Below, one piece after another: positions 43,917 to 52,973 of a stretch of DNA of 63,037 bases; position 1 is the stretch's first letter; each line of letters starts with the position of its first letter. Under the pieces are notes generated by a model. That model was not told the DNA's origin. It worked only from the letters and a program-made list of their open reading frames with translations, and searched no databases. The DNA comes from Actinomycetes bacterium (GTDB lineage: Bacteria; Actinomycetota; Acidimicrobiia; Acidimicrobiales; Bog-793), in NCBI GenBank assembly GCA_021798275.1, contig JAJZMK010000006.1:1-63037 (forward strand), read 5' to 3'. A program made the translations under genes and the position numbers.

Positions 43917-45815
43917 GTGCTCTATGAATCGGAAGAACGACAGCTTGCATTTTCTCTTTCACTGATTGACGAGTGGTATCGTTCCGGGGTTAGACAGGCG
44001 GTTATTTGTCCAGGTTCCAGATCGACGCCCTTGACCTTGGCTCTTTTGATGGACGAAAGATTCGAAATAACTATACGTCTGGACGAAAGATCTGCCGGCT
44101 TTTTTGCCGTAGGTCTGGCTATGGCCTCCTTGAAACCGGTGGTCATCCTGGTTACCAGCGGTACGGCCGCCGCCGAATTGCATCCCGCAGTTGTGGAGGC
44201 TGATCTGGCTCAAATTCCGGTTATTGTCTGTACCTCCGATAGGCCGGCGGAGCTGCACGATGTATTTGCCCCTCAGACCATAGGTCAGGACAATCTTTAC
44301 GGTAGCAGTGTGCGTTATTTTTACGACGCTCAAGGAGTATTTGTATCGGAACCTCACGTATGGCGTTCGATAGCCGCACGACTGGCGCAAGAAGCGATCG
44401 CAAATCCCAAAGGTCCGGGTCCTGTACATTTAAATCTACCTTTCAGCGAACCGTTTTTCCCCTCTTCAAAGAGCGAAGAGGAGATGTTATCTAATAAAAG
44501 CGAGTCGCTCTCTGACACCGGTGAAATTGTGAACAAGGCGGTGCTCCTTCAAGCTTTTGTCGATGAAGCCAAGAAGCTCGTCATAGCGGGCCGCTCTAAC
44601 GGTCAACCTTGGCACCTGGTTTACAGTAGCTATAACCACGATGACAGGGTATTTCAGATGTTGCTTGATTTTATCAAACACGGGTTAAAAGTTGTCATCA
44701 TCGCCGGTTGGCTTCCAAGGCCCAAGGCTCTCAGTCCGTTTTTGGCGTTAAGGCAGTTAGCCAAAGAAAATGGGTGGGTAATTTTTGCCGATCCGCGCGC
44801 CTGGCCCAGAACAATAGACGGGGTATCTATATTTTCTTATGACACGCTTGTCAGAAGTGACACCGTTACTTCCGGATATACCCCCGATCTTGTTGTCCAT
44901 GTGGGACAAAGACCTTCCTCTAAAGCTTTAACACAATGGTGCCGGGAGCTGCATTCAAAAGGAATACCGCACATTCGTTTTGACCCCTATCAGAGGTTCA
45001 TCGATCCCGAAAGATATATCTCACACGTCATTAAAGCTGACATCGAGCTGGTGGCCCAAAAAGTTTTGGAGTCGGAAAAAGGTAAAGTATCTCCGGAAAA
45101 CGCGCACGCCTTGGGTAAATGGCAGCACAATTGGTTGACTGCGGAAAAAGTATGTCAGGATACCTACACATCTCTTTTGTATAACGAAGAGCAGTTGACG
45201 GAACCTAAAATAGCGAGGTTTCTCTATCAATATCTTTCGCCAACCTCGACAATAGTGGCGTCTTCATCCATGCCGATCAGGAACCTGGAGTTTTTTGCCG
45301 GTCCGAGATTGGACGCACCTCATGTCTTGGCCAACAGGGGGGCAAACGGTATAGACGGCGTAACCTCTACTATATTGGGCGTGGCTAAGGCCAACAGGAA
45401 ACTGCAAGGTGCTCAAACGATAGGGTTCTTAGGGGATTTGGCATTTTTGCACGATACATCAGGTCTTATCTGGGGGCAATTTGAAGAAAAACCCGATGTA
45501 ACTTTGGTAGTCGTAGATAACAACGGCGGTGCCATTTTTTCGTATTTGCCAATTTATGATATGCTCCCCGGAGATTATTTTGAAAGAGCTTTTGCTACTC
45601 CGCATCGCTTCGATGCTGAAAAACTGGTTACTTCTTTGGGGCATCATTATTTTCAAGCCGACAGCATAAATAACCTTGCAAAATGTTTGGATACTGCTCA
45701 AGCCCTATCTGGAATAAAGATAATTTTCTGTCCCGTTCAAAGAGATTTGGCCAGTGAAAACAGTGCCTTTTGGGTATCGCTAGCTCAGCAGAAAGTCAAC
45801 GAAGTGTTAAAGTAG
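43917..45815 (+). CDS. menD: SEPHCHC synthase MenD
   Basis: MenD is a thiamine-diphosphate enzyme joining isochorismate and 2-oxoglutarate. It shows VICPGSRSTPLTLAL, RLDERSAGFFAVGLAM and TSGTAAAELHPAVVEA in the N-terminal domain. The ThDP-binding stretch GDLAFLHDTSGLIWG and VVVDNNGGAIFSYLP lies near the C-terminus. The 632 residues are somewhat long for the family. It starts at GTG 43917 with no visible SD, after an AT-rich stretch. It is divergent from menH. menF and menC are not in this window. Confidence 0.95.
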   Translation: MLYESEERQLAFSLSLIDEWYRSGVRQAVICPGSRSTPLTLALLMDERFEITIRLDERSAGFFAVGLAMASLKPVVILVTSGTAAAELHPAVVEADLAQIPVIVCTSDRPAELHDVFAPQTIGQDNLYGSSVRYFYDAQGVFVSEPHVWRSIAARLAQEAIANPKGPGPVHLNLPFSEPFFPSSKSEEEMLSNKSESLSDTGEIVNKAVLLQAFVDEAKKLVIAGRSNGQPWHLVYSSYNHDDRVFQMLLDFIKHGLKVVIIAGWLPRPKALSPFLALRQLAKENGWVIFADPRAWPRTIDGVSIFSYDTLVRSDTVTSGYTPDLVVHVGQRPSSKALTQWCRELHSKGIPHIRFDPYQRFIDPERYISHVIKADIELVAQKVLESEKGKVSPENAHALGKWQHNWLTAEKVCQDTYTSLLYNEEQLTEPKIARFLYQYLSPTSTIVASSSMPIRNLEFFAGPRLDAPHVLANRGANGIDGVTSTILGVAKANRKLQGAQTIGFLGDLAFLHDTSGLIWGQFEEKPDVTLVVVDNNGGAIFSYLPIYDMLPGDYFERAFATPHRFDAEKLVTSLGHHYFQADSINNLAKCLDTAQALSGIKIIFCPVQRDLASENSAFWVSLAQQKVNEVLK

Positions 45816-45972
45816 TATATAAATCAATCTAACATGTAACATTTACATTACAAGTTCAACCGTGCTCTGGAGGATTACTCCATACTTTGCTACCCTAGGA
45901 TAGACAGGGTGGCTCAGCCGCCATTACTGCCTGAGAAAGGTCATTGAAAGAGATAAATATGATGGAGGTCAG

Positions 45973-46404
45973 ATGAAAATACAAGATCTGCTTACCGAAA
46001 AAGGCTCAGCTGTGGTTACAATAAGTCCTTCTAAAACAGTTTTGGATGCGGCAATGTTGATGACGGAGCACAATATAGGAGCACTAATTGTTTCCGATGA
46101 CAAGATTCATATAGACGGTCTGATTTCAGAACGCGATATTGTCAGACGTCTAAGTCAGATAGCCGGACCGGTCGTAAACGAGCCGGTGGCGTCGATCATG
46201 ACATCTTCGGTTTATATCTGTCGGGTAGAGGATGACGTTGAATATGTCATGGAAGTGATGACGGATAATAAAGTCCGACATGTTCCCGTTGTCTGCGACG
46301 GTAAAGTCTGTGGAATGATAAGTATCGGTGACATAGTTAAAAACCGTATTACTGAGTTGCAAAGTGACAGGGAGCATCTCTTAAAATATATAACGGCCCG
46401 CTGA
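45973..46404 (+). CDS. Two-CBS-domain protein
   Basis: This 143-residue protein consists of two CBS motifs only: the first with SAVVTISPSKTVLDAAMLMTEHNIGALIV and GLISERDIVRRL, the second with MTSSVYICRVEDDVEYVMEVM and CGMISIGDIVKNR. Such stand-alone pairs bind adenosine nucleotides (AMP, ATP, SAM) and act as sensors. ATG 45973 follows GGAGGTC, a strong SD. No partner enzyme adjoins it, so the regulated target is unknown. Confidence 0.92.
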   Translation: MKIQDLLTEKGSAVVTISPSKTVLDAAMLMTEHNIGALIVSDDKIHIDGLISERDIVRRLSQIAGPVVNEPVASIMTSSVYICRVEDDVEYVMEVMTDNKVRHVPVVCDGKVCGMISIGDIVKNRITELQSDREHLLKYITAR

Positions 46405-46474
46405 TACACATTGCATTAAGTATGGACCTGCTTAGTTTAGATACCCTAGCATTAAGGGATTAGGTAGTTAGTAG

Positions 46475-47218
46475 CTATGCAAATCTTTTAGCATCGTGAG
46501 CTGCATACTTCGCGACCCGGTTAACAATAGAGACCGCATTTTCAATCTGAACTACAATGTCTGCTAATTTGTCTGCCGGAAGGGCGCAGGTCATTTCTTC
46601 CGGTTTCATACCGGTTCTTACTCTGCTTAGAGCACATCCTACACTGGCAGCGGGAAAACCCTGTTCTTTGGCTATTGCGATAATGTGACATTGCGGCTTG
46701 CCAACAATTTTGAGATCAGCCAAGGCATCGGAAAGAATCATCAACTGTCTTCCGTTGATCCTCATCAAGACCACATCTAGATCAAGTGTAGGTGGTGTAT
46801 CATTAAGTGGTCCGTAAGTTACATATTCCGGAGAACCGCTGACATGTGGGAGCATGGCTACATCAGCTTCTCCCACCCACCCAGTTTCCAAAAGAGTTTT
46901 GATATCCTCGTATTTGGTTTCTGGAGTTAGGTCTGATAATCCGTGGGTGAAGCTTCCGACAGTGCAGTTGCCGTGGTCTTTCTTTTCAGTGGTGAAAGTC
47001 AGTTTATCGGCGTGCATCCAAAATACACATCCGGCGGGTACCTTACCCTGTCGTCCGTCCGGGGTTCTGGTACTCGTGGGCCTGTTGAAAGGTTGTATGT
47101 CATCGGGTTTATTTACGCTAAAAGTGATTCCTATGGGATTTGCTGCCAGATGAAGAGCACCGGTGAGGCGTTCAGCCAGGTTATTCCAGTCGATTTGGCT
47201 CCGTATATTTTGATCCAT
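46475..47218 (-). CDS. DUF169 family protein
   Basis: This 247-residue protein shows DUF169 features: an N-terminal helix (LAERLTGALHLAANPIGITF), a Cys in PAGCVFW and HGNCTVGSFTHGL. It then has PLNDTPPTLDLDVVLMRINGRQLMILSDAL and a C-terminal GCALSRVRTGMKPEEMTCALPADKL. The conserved cysteines suggest a metal or heme site, but function is unknown. It is convergent with the CBS gene and divergent from tyrS. Confidence 0.85.
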   Translation of the reverse strand: MDQNIRSQIDWNNLAERLTGALHLAANPIGITFSVNKPDDIQPFNRPTSTRTPDGRQGKVPAGCVFWMHADKLTFTTEKKDHGNCTVGSFTHGLSDLTPETKYEDIKTLLETGWVGEADVAMLPHVSGSPEYVTYGPLNDTPPTLDLDVVLMRINGRQLMILSDALADLKIVGKPQCHIIAIAKEQGFPAASVGCALSRVRTGMKPEEMTCALPADKLADIVVQIENAVSIVNRVAKYAAHDAKRFA

Positions 47219-47335
47219 AGTTACAGCATAACGTATAAAAGGCTATTTTGATTAGAGCTTGATCCTTGTAGGACTTTTAATACTTTTATGGCTAAGTAGT
47301 GACTTTTATGGCTAAAACTATGGCACGCTATTTAG

Positions 47336-48658
47336 ATGCCCGGGACAGATTCCTTTTTAACTGCCGACGATATTTCGGCAAACTCATGCTCTCTTGATCT
47401 TCGCTTTCGTAATTTGATCTATCAGATAAGTGATGAAGAGCTGCTGGTACTTCTAGATAAGACGAGGCTCGGTATATATGCCGGTTTTGACCCTACGGCA
47501 GACAGCTTGCACCTTGGCAATTTACTTCAGCTATGTAACCTTAGACGTCTTCAGTCGTATGGTCACCGCCCCATTATAGTTCTCGGAGGTGGTACCGCTA
47601 TGATCGGTGACCCCGGTGGCAAGACGGCCGAGCGTAAGCTTTTGTCGAAAGAAGAGATCGAACGCAATGTAGAAGGCGTATTGCCGCAACTGGAGCAGTT
47701 TCTGGACTTCTCTCTTCCCAAAGATCAAAATCCAGCCGTCCTGGTAGATAACAGTGCCTGGCTGGACGAACTGAGATTGACAGATTTTTTGAGGGATATA
47801 GGAAAACATATAACAATAGGGCAGATGATAGCCAAAGAGTCCGTGAAAAGCAGGATAGAACGTCCGGAACAAGGCATATCATTTACAGAGTTTAGTTACA
47901 TGCTATTGCAAGGTTATGATTTCTTGCAACTCTATAATTCTTACGACTGTAAAGTGCAGATAGGCGGTTCCGACCAGTGGGGAAATATAACGGTTGGAAT
48001 CGATCTGATCGGGAAAATAGCCGGAGGTAAAGCTTTCGGGCTTACATCTCCTTTGGTCTTAAAGCAGGACGGCACAAAATTTGGCAAATCCGAAGAAGGC
48101 GCCATCTATCTTGATAAGAACAAAACGAGTCCTTTCGCACTCTATCAGTACTTATTGAGAAGCGAAGATGAGATGGTAGGTGACTACCTGCGCTTTTTCA
48201 CATTTCTGGCCAAAGAAGAGATAGCCGATCTGGATGCCAAGAGATCAGCTAACCCCAAAGCCCGCGATTGTCAAAAAGCATTGGCTTACGAGGTATGTGC
48301 TTTGATTCACGGAGAGGCGGAAGCTAAAAAAGCCCTAGCCGCTACCGGTGCCCTATATTCTGAAGATGCCTCTCTTTTGACGGCCGATATTTTGGAAGCC
48401 GTCTCCAAAGATGTGCCAAAGACGTTGTTTACCTTGCGAGAATTGGAGGAGGGAATTGAGCTGGTTGATACTTTGGCGGCGGCAAATTTGGCCAAGTCAA
48501 AAAAAGATGCCAGAACAATTATTTCTCAAGGTGGGGCATATATAAATAACAGACGGGCAGATGCTTCAGACTCTATAAATAGAAAAGATCTTATAGATGG
48601 GAGATTTATTCTTCTTAGACGGGGTCGTAGAGAAGTAAACTTGTTGGAATTTAAATAG
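47336..48658 (+). CDS. tyrS: Tyrosyl-tRNA synthetase
   Basis: This class I synthetase charges tRNA-Tyr. The Rossmann fold has GIYAGFDPTADSLHLGNLLQL (HIGH equivalent HLGN), GGTAMIGDPGGK and QIGGSDQWGNITVG. The KMSKS loop is KQDGTKFGKSEEGA, typical of bacterial TyrS. An S4 RNA-binding domain (LAKSKKDARTIISQGGAYINNRR) ends the 440 residues. ATG 47336 is in a different frame from two upstream short frames that begin ATGGCTAA. No T-box element was found. Confidence 0.96.
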   Translation: MPGTDSFLTADDISANSCSLDLRFRNLIYQISDEELLVLLDKTRLGIYAGFDPTADSLHLGNLLQLCNLRRLQSYGHRPIIVLGGGTAMIGDPGGKTAERKLLSKEEIERNVEGVLPQLEQFLDFSLPKDQNPAVLVDNSAWLDELRLTDFLRDIGKHITIGQMIAKESVKSRIERPEQGISFTEFSYMLLQGYDFLQLYNSYDCKVQIGGSDQWGNITVGIDLIGKIAGGKAFGLTSPLVLKQDGTKFGKSEEGAIYLDKNKTSPFALYQYLLRSEDEMVGDYLRFFTFLAKEEIADLDAKRSANPKARDCQKALAYEVCALIHGEAEAKKALAATGALYSEDASLLTADILEAVSKDVPKTLFTLRELEEGIELVDTLAAANLAKSKKDARTIISQGGAYINNRRADASDSINRKDLIDGRFILLRRGRREVNLLEFK

Positions 48659-48755
48659 TAAAGATGTACGCCATCAGTTTCTTTGGTTTTTTTCGTGCAT
48701 TGGCGGAAGCGTAACTTATGCGTAGTGTTATGACTGTGAATTCGGGAATAGTTGT

Positions 48756-49190
48756 ATGAGAGTGAAAAAAAACGTGCTGTTTATGGTGTCGATCGGATTT
48801 TGTGCCATCCTACTTGCCAGTTGCTCATCTCAGAATACCATATCATCTTGGGTAACGGGAAATTCCTTTTCCGCAAATAACGGCCAAGTGCTAAGCGATA
48901 TCAATGGAATCGAAAATGGTATCAAACTCAAAGAGCTCACACAACTGCACACTGTCTGTGAAGCGCTTTCAGCAGATGCTTCGACGGTATATCAAACCCT
49001 TCCTACACCTGTTCAGGCTTTGACAGACGCCTTTTCCCAGGCTTATACAGATTTATCTCAGGCCGGACACGATTGCTATTATGCCCCTTCGTTCACCTCC
49101 CCGTTGATGCGAAAATTTGAAAAGGAATTTGCTGTCGCCAAAAGTCAACTGTCATCTGCACTGGCACTACTTTCTACTTTTAAAAATTGA
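48756..49190 (+). CDS. Lipoprotein, unknown function
   Basis: A signal peptide with lipobox LASC (lipidated Cys at residue 23) shows that the 144-residue protein is anchored to the outer face of the membrane. The mature part is helical (GIENGIKLKELTQLHTVCEALSADA, KFEKEFAVAKSQLSSALALLSTF) with two Cys that may pair. ATG 48756 lies after aatagttgt with no strong SD. I do not recognise the family. Confidence 0.8.
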   Translation: MRVKKNVLFMVSIGFCAILLASCSSQNTISSWVTGNSFSANNGQVLSDINGIENGIKLKELTQLHTVCEALSADASTVYQTLPTPVQALTDAFSQAYTDLSQAGHDCYYAPSFTSPLMRKFEKEFAVAKSQLSSALALLSTFKN

Positions 49191-49287
49191 CACCAGATAT
49201 AAATGACAAGCTGCTTCGCATGGATACTCTCGCACTAAGGTGTGGCTTAATTTGCTACACTTGTATCAGAGAGACAAGGTGAGACCC

Positions 49288-49842
49288 ATGGCAAGTGATA
49301 ACGACAGTTATGAAAGGCTGAGGCGGAGAATCCTTTGGAGTATCGTCAACGGGCTTTACTTGGTCGGCTCGAGGTATGACAGTGATCGCAACGTAATGAC
49401 TTGTAGTTTTGTAACCCAGGTAGCAACGGAGCCAAAGTTGGTTGGTATAGGGGTGGAAAGGGAGTCCAAGTCGGCTAACTTGATAGAACAAGGCGGATCA
49501 TTCACTTTGATGTTCCTTGGACGGGGTCAAAAAGATATAGTCAGGAAATTTGTCAAACCGGCTATATGCGATATCGACAAAAGCGAGATCAACGGTTACT
49601 TATATCAAGATGCCCCGGTGACAAAAGCGCCTATTCTACAAGATATACCTGCCTTTATAGAGTGCTCTGTATATACCAAGGTAGATTTTGCAAGTCACAC
49701 ATTTTTTATCGGAGAAGTTATCAATGCAGAGTTTGTCAACACCTCTTTGGACCCCAGTTACGAAGAAGCCATCGCTTTGGACGCCAATAAAGTTTTGGAA
49801 GTTTTAAGGATGGAAGATACCAGGATGCATTACGGAGGATAG
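49288..49842 (+). CDS. Flavin reductase-like (FMN-binding split-barrel) protein
   Basis: The split-barrel pattern of flavin reductases is seen: YLVGSRYDSDRNVMTCSFVTQVATEPKLVGIGVERESKSANLIEQGGSFTL (strands and FMN phosphate contacts), and later SHTFFIGEVINAEF. ATG 49288 (MASDNDSYE) after AAGGTGAG is preferred to the track's 49240. It has 184 residues. Such proteins reduce flavins or act as FMN-dependent oxidoreductases. No monooxygenase partner adjoins it. Confidence 0.85.
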   Translation: MASDNDSYERLRRRILWSIVNGLYLVGSRYDSDRNVMTCSFVTQVATEPKLVGIGVERESKSANLIEQGGSFTLMFLGRGQKDIVRKFVKPAICDIDKSEINGYLYQDAPVTKAPILQDIPAFIECSVYTKVDFASHTFFIGEVINAEFVNTSLDPSYEEAIALDANKVLEVLRMEDTRMHYGG

Positions 49843-49943
49843 ACGCAAAGTGGCAACCAAGGTGTCTGCGGCAATTCCATCTGTTTTTGCCTTGATTCAG
49901 GTAGCCGGTAATCAGCAGGGATTGGCGTAACTTTTTATGGGTA

Positions 49944-51143
49944 ATGAGACAACAAATGGCATTTAGTCAAATAAATTCTTTGCAACACAACTTGGCTTGG
50001 CAAGAAGTTGCAACCGATGCAGATTTAGAGGATTTGATTGACGAAGCTATAGCTTGTGGAGCATATGCCATAGATACCGAGTTCCATACTGAGAAGACGT
50101 ATTTTCCCAAGCTGGCTTTGGTACAGATTGCCTATGGAGCTAAATCGGCGATAGTCGATCCTTTTAGTGTGGATATCTCGCTCATGGCTAGGCTGCTGGC
50201 ATCCGATGCCAAAGCTATCTTTCATGCCGGCGACCAAGATTTGAAAATTCTCTATGACGTCTGTCATCTGCTACCAAAGAGCGTTTTTGATACTCAATTG
50301 GCAGCGGGCTTTCTGGGCTTTTCGACGCCCTCTCTCAGCCTTGTCATTGACAAGATGCTAAACGTTGTTTTGGATAAAGGTAGCCAACTCACGGATTGGA
50401 CTAAACGACCTCTCGGGGCAGAACAAAAGCTTTATGCTATCAACGACGTCAGGTACCTAATTCACCTGCATGACATGATGGAAAGTCAATTGGTATCGCT
50501 GGGGAGGTTGGATTGGCACAGGGAAGAGTGTCAGCGTCTGCTCCTAAAATCTCGTCAACCACAAGACCCCAAAGAGGCCTGGTGGAAAATAAAACAATTC
50601 CGCCAGTTGAAAGGTATCCACAGGGGTATTGCCCAAGAAGCGGCGGCTTGGAGAGAAACTAGAGCCAGGGAAATGAATCTCCCGTTACGCTATATCCTGT
50701 CCGATCTAGCTCTTGCCGCTATTGCCAACAGGCCTCCGCATAGCATAGAAGACTTAGCGGGTGTCAGGGACATGGATCTTGCCAAGACTGATCTAAAATC
50801 TCTTTTTGCCAGTATAGAGCGCGGAAAAGTATTGCCGGAATCAGAACTTGTTTTCCCACAGGCCGGTTACGTAGAAGACCGCATGTTGAAACCGATACTG
50901 GGTTTGTCTTTAGTCTATGTGGCGGAGAAAGCCAGGCAACTTTTCATCGATCAAGCCATCTTGGCCACTAGGACAGACTTGGCTCTTTTCTATAAAGATC
51001 CGTCAAGCGGATTGATTAGAAACAGTTGGAGGTTCGATTTGATAGGAGAACCTCTACTGAAATTGTTCAAGGGTGAGGCCTCTTTGGCCTTCGGCAAAGA
51101 TGGTTCAGTCGTTCTCGAGCAAAGGTCTTATGACGCTATTTGA
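49944..51143 (+). CDS. rnd: Ribonuclease D-like 3'-5' exonuclease with HRDC domain
   Basis: The DEDDy exonuclease motifs are visible: AIDTEFHTEKTYFPKLALVQIAYG, FHAGDQDLKIL and the Tyr-containing YAINDVRYLIHLHD. An HRDC domain follows (AAAWRETRAREMNLPLRYILSDLALAAIANRPP). The C-terminal 100 residues are an actinobacterial type extension. RNase D trims tRNA and other RNA 3' ends. Starts at ATG 49944 or 49956 are both possible. A terminator lies beyond the stop. Confidence 0.92.
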   Translation: MRQQMAFSQINSLQHNLAWQEVATDADLEDLIDEAIACGAYAIDTEFHTEKTYFPKLALVQIAYGAKSAIVDPFSVDISLMARLLASDAKAIFHAGDQDLKILYDVCHLLPKSVFDTQLAAGFLGFSTPSLSLVIDKMLNVVLDKGSQLTDWTKRPLGAEQKLYAINDVRYLIHLHDMMESQLVSLGRLDWHREECQRLLLKSRQPQDPKEAWWKIKQFRQLKGIHRGIAQEAAAWRETRAREMNLPLRYILSDLALAAIANRPPHSIEDLAGVRDMDLAKTDLKSLFASIERGKVLPESELVFPQAGYVEDRMLKPILGLSLVYVAEKARQLFIDQAILATRTDLALFYKDPSSGLIRNSWRFDLIGEPLLKLFKGEASLAFGKDGSVVLEQRSYDAI

Positions 51144-51191
51144 CTCGGCGGTCAGCACCTAATATATGTGCTCAATCTGTCAAGATCTCAG

Positions 51192-51241
51192 CTACGCCGC
51201 TTTACAACTGAGCTTTATGCGGTGTAGTTATTCTTTCTATT
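51192..51241 (+). terminator. Intrinsic terminator after rnd
   Basis: CTACGCCGC pairs with GCGGTGTAG (9 bp, one G-U) around an 18-nt loop and is followed by the T-rich ttattctttctatt. It lies between the convergent rnd and PIG-L genes. Confidence 0.7.
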
Positions 51242-51280
51242 GTGTAGCGAAATTAATCTTTGGCTTTCATCTGGTGCGGC

Positions 51281-52015
51281 TTAGCTGGTAGCTACCCTGA
51301 GAAAAGCTTCGGCTAATCGACCGCTTTCCCAGCCTGCGGTTTCGGTATTAGCCGAAAGCCAGCTTTTCATCCTTTCTTCCAAATTGCCGTCCTTATCTGT
51401 TTCCTGGCTTACGTGGCAACGCAGAGCCTCAAGTTTCGATTCAAATGTAGATGATATGTCGACAAATGTATCCGGGGAGCCATGTGACATAATCCAGACT
51501 TCATCTACACTGTGAGGCTCCAGGCCGTCTTTGAGTAGTTCGGGGAATGCAAAAGGGTTACGGGCATCGGGGTAAATGGCTTGTAAAGCAGCTTCGCCTG
51601 CAGCCATGTGGTCGGGGTGGCTTGAAAATATACGGCCATAGTTTCTTTCCGGGTTTTGTGTCAAGACTCTTTGTGGTCTGACACGCCGGATAACCTCGGC
51701 AATATTTTTGCGCAATTCCAGACTTATTTGGAGTTTGCCGTCCTCGTAGCCCAGAAAGTAGATGTCTTCTACTCCCAATACTTTCGCTGCCGCCCTCTGC
51801 TCTTCTTGTCGCAATTTAGGCATTGAGGATCTGGGAAAGTTGAGGTCAAATCCTCCGGCATCTCCGTTTGTCACTAGGCAGTAGGTGACTTTTACTCCGG
51901 CATCTGTCCATCTTTTAATGGTGCCACCTGCTCCAAAATCGATGTCATCGGGGTGGGCCACTATACAGAGTACGGAATCTACCAGGTCATCGCCTTGATC
52001 AGTAAATATAGTAAT
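51281..52015 (-). CDS. PIG-L/LmbE-family deacetylase with probable ATT start
   Basis: The enzyme is a zinc-dependent N-deacetylase of the MshB/Mca/LmbE family: AHPDDIDFGAGG at the N-terminus, TNGDAGGFD, and SSHPDHMAAGEAAL with the third zinc ligand. The track begins at GTG 51961, which would place the start directly on the zinc motif and drop the first strand DSVLCIV. Upstream in frame there is no ATG, GTG or TTG before a stop. An ATT at 52013-52015 lies 8 nt after a perfect AGGAG and gives an N-terminus of family length (244 residues). I take this as the likely start. Mycothiol metabolism is possible but the substrate is not determined. Confidence 0.85.
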   Translation of the reverse strand: MTIFTDQGDDLVDSVLCIVAHPDDIDFGAGGTIKRWTDAGVKVTYCLVTNGDAGGFDLNFPRSSMPKLRQEEQRAAAKVLGVEDIYFLGYEDGKLQISLELRKNIAEVIRRVRPQRVLTQNPERNYGRIFSSHPDHMAAGEAALQAIYPDARNPFAFPELLKDGLEPHSVDEVWIMSHGSPDTFVDISSTFESKLEALRCHVSQETDKDGNLEERMKSWLSANTETAGWESGRLAEAFLRVATS

Positions 52016-52345
52016 TTTCTATTCTCCTAACAACAGTTGAAACCGCTAATTCCATAATAACATTCAAAATAGCTTCTCTACGCATGCCATCAGGCGGTCG
52101 TTTGCATTGGATCTCTCGTGATCGTAGGACTCATATCAAAACCGTCGCTTGATATACCGCTCCAGGTCATATGTTAAATATATTTCCCATCGATAGTGTG
52201 ACTAGACATTGCGGTAGATAAAAACCGTATTTTGGGAAAGTTCCCACATTTAAGGTTAAAAAACCTATTCGATCTTCGGCAAGATTATCTGTATAAAATT
52301 CCCGTTTATCTGGATCTATAGTTAAATAACCTTACGGACAGATCA
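52016..52345. other. Intergenic region between PIG-L and zinc-ribbon genes
   Basis: No gene is apparent. A short inverted repeat ATATCAA-N9-TTGATAT (52133-52155) and an AGGTT-N4-AACCT are the only symmetrical elements. The AT-rich first part, just upstream of the SD, may hold the PIG-L promoter. Confidence 0.5.
52024..52028 (-). promoter_or_regulatory. Shine-Dalgarno AGGAG before the ATT start
   Basis: AGGAG on the minus strand is separated by 8 nt from ATT (52015). It decides the start of the PIG-L deacetylase, since no usual start codon lies at the right distance. Confidence 0.65.
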
Positions 52346-52534
52346 TTAATATTCTTCGTTACCGGGCGAAGCAGGTTCGTCTTCGTATTCAAGTTCGTCG
52401 GATTCGTACAAGCACCAGCCAGCGTGATCTTCATCAGGTTCGGCGCCACACTCCGGACAAGGTTCTTGTACAACTTCTACGGCTCGCTTCAGTGAACGAG
52501 CTTCCTCAAATCTACGGTGGCGTCCCTTTTTCAC
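52346..52534 (-). CDS. Small acidic zinc-ribbon-like protein
   Basis: This 62-residue protein has a basic N-terminus (MKKGRHRRFEEARSLKRA), a CPECG...GWC pattern that may hold one metal ion, and an acidic tail. It starts at GTG 52534 with GGGAG 6 nt upstream, good support for a real gene. The family is not recognised. Function unknown. Confidence 0.7.
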   Translation of the reverse strand: MKKGRHRRFEEARSLKRAVEVVQEPCPECGAEPDEDHAGWCLYESDELEYEDEPASPGNEEY

Positions 52535-52922
52535 GTTGGCTCCCTACTTACGTCTTCCCATAGTCAGATTGTCACTAAAACACCGATATGGAATTGTTAT
52601 TCTTATATCAAAAATAGATGCACATTTGGGTCTTGTATAAAGCATACAGCGAATTTTTAATGTAAATGTGCCGCCGGTATAATAACTACTTCCAAAAATC
52701 GGAAATTTCCTGGACCTCGACCGAAGTTCTAACCACTTCCGAGGCAGCGCTCTGACTGTGATGTTCGTCAACTCCAAGTTCTGCCTATACTTGAGATAAC
52801 CTCAGAGACTCCCTTGAGGCTCTGAGCTTTGATCTGGCAATTTAGACTTAAATGTCAATTGTTTAGAGTCGAGCCTAAAGCCAGAAGGAGAGGAAGCGGG
52901 CTGGTTCCAAATTATTTTTGCT

Positions 52923-52951
52923 AACACCAAGGAGCCAGGATCCTTGGTGTT
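52923..52951. repeat. 11-bp perfect inverted repeat
   Basis: AACACCAAGGA and its complement enclose a 7-nt loop. No U-tract is present on either side. It lies just past the end of the transposase-like remnant and could be an old element end or a terminator. Confidence 0.5.
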
Positions 52952-52973
52952 ATGGACAGGACATAGCACGGCC

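Noticed and set aside
47585-47600. GGTGGTACCGC resembling a T-box antiterminator
   Set aside because: It lies inside tyrS and encodes the conserved GGGTAMIGDPGG; no T-box leader precedes the gene.
52544-52777. 77-residue minus-strand ORF
   Set aside because: It has no SD and no motif. Its end only touches the region upstream of the small zinc-ribbon gene.
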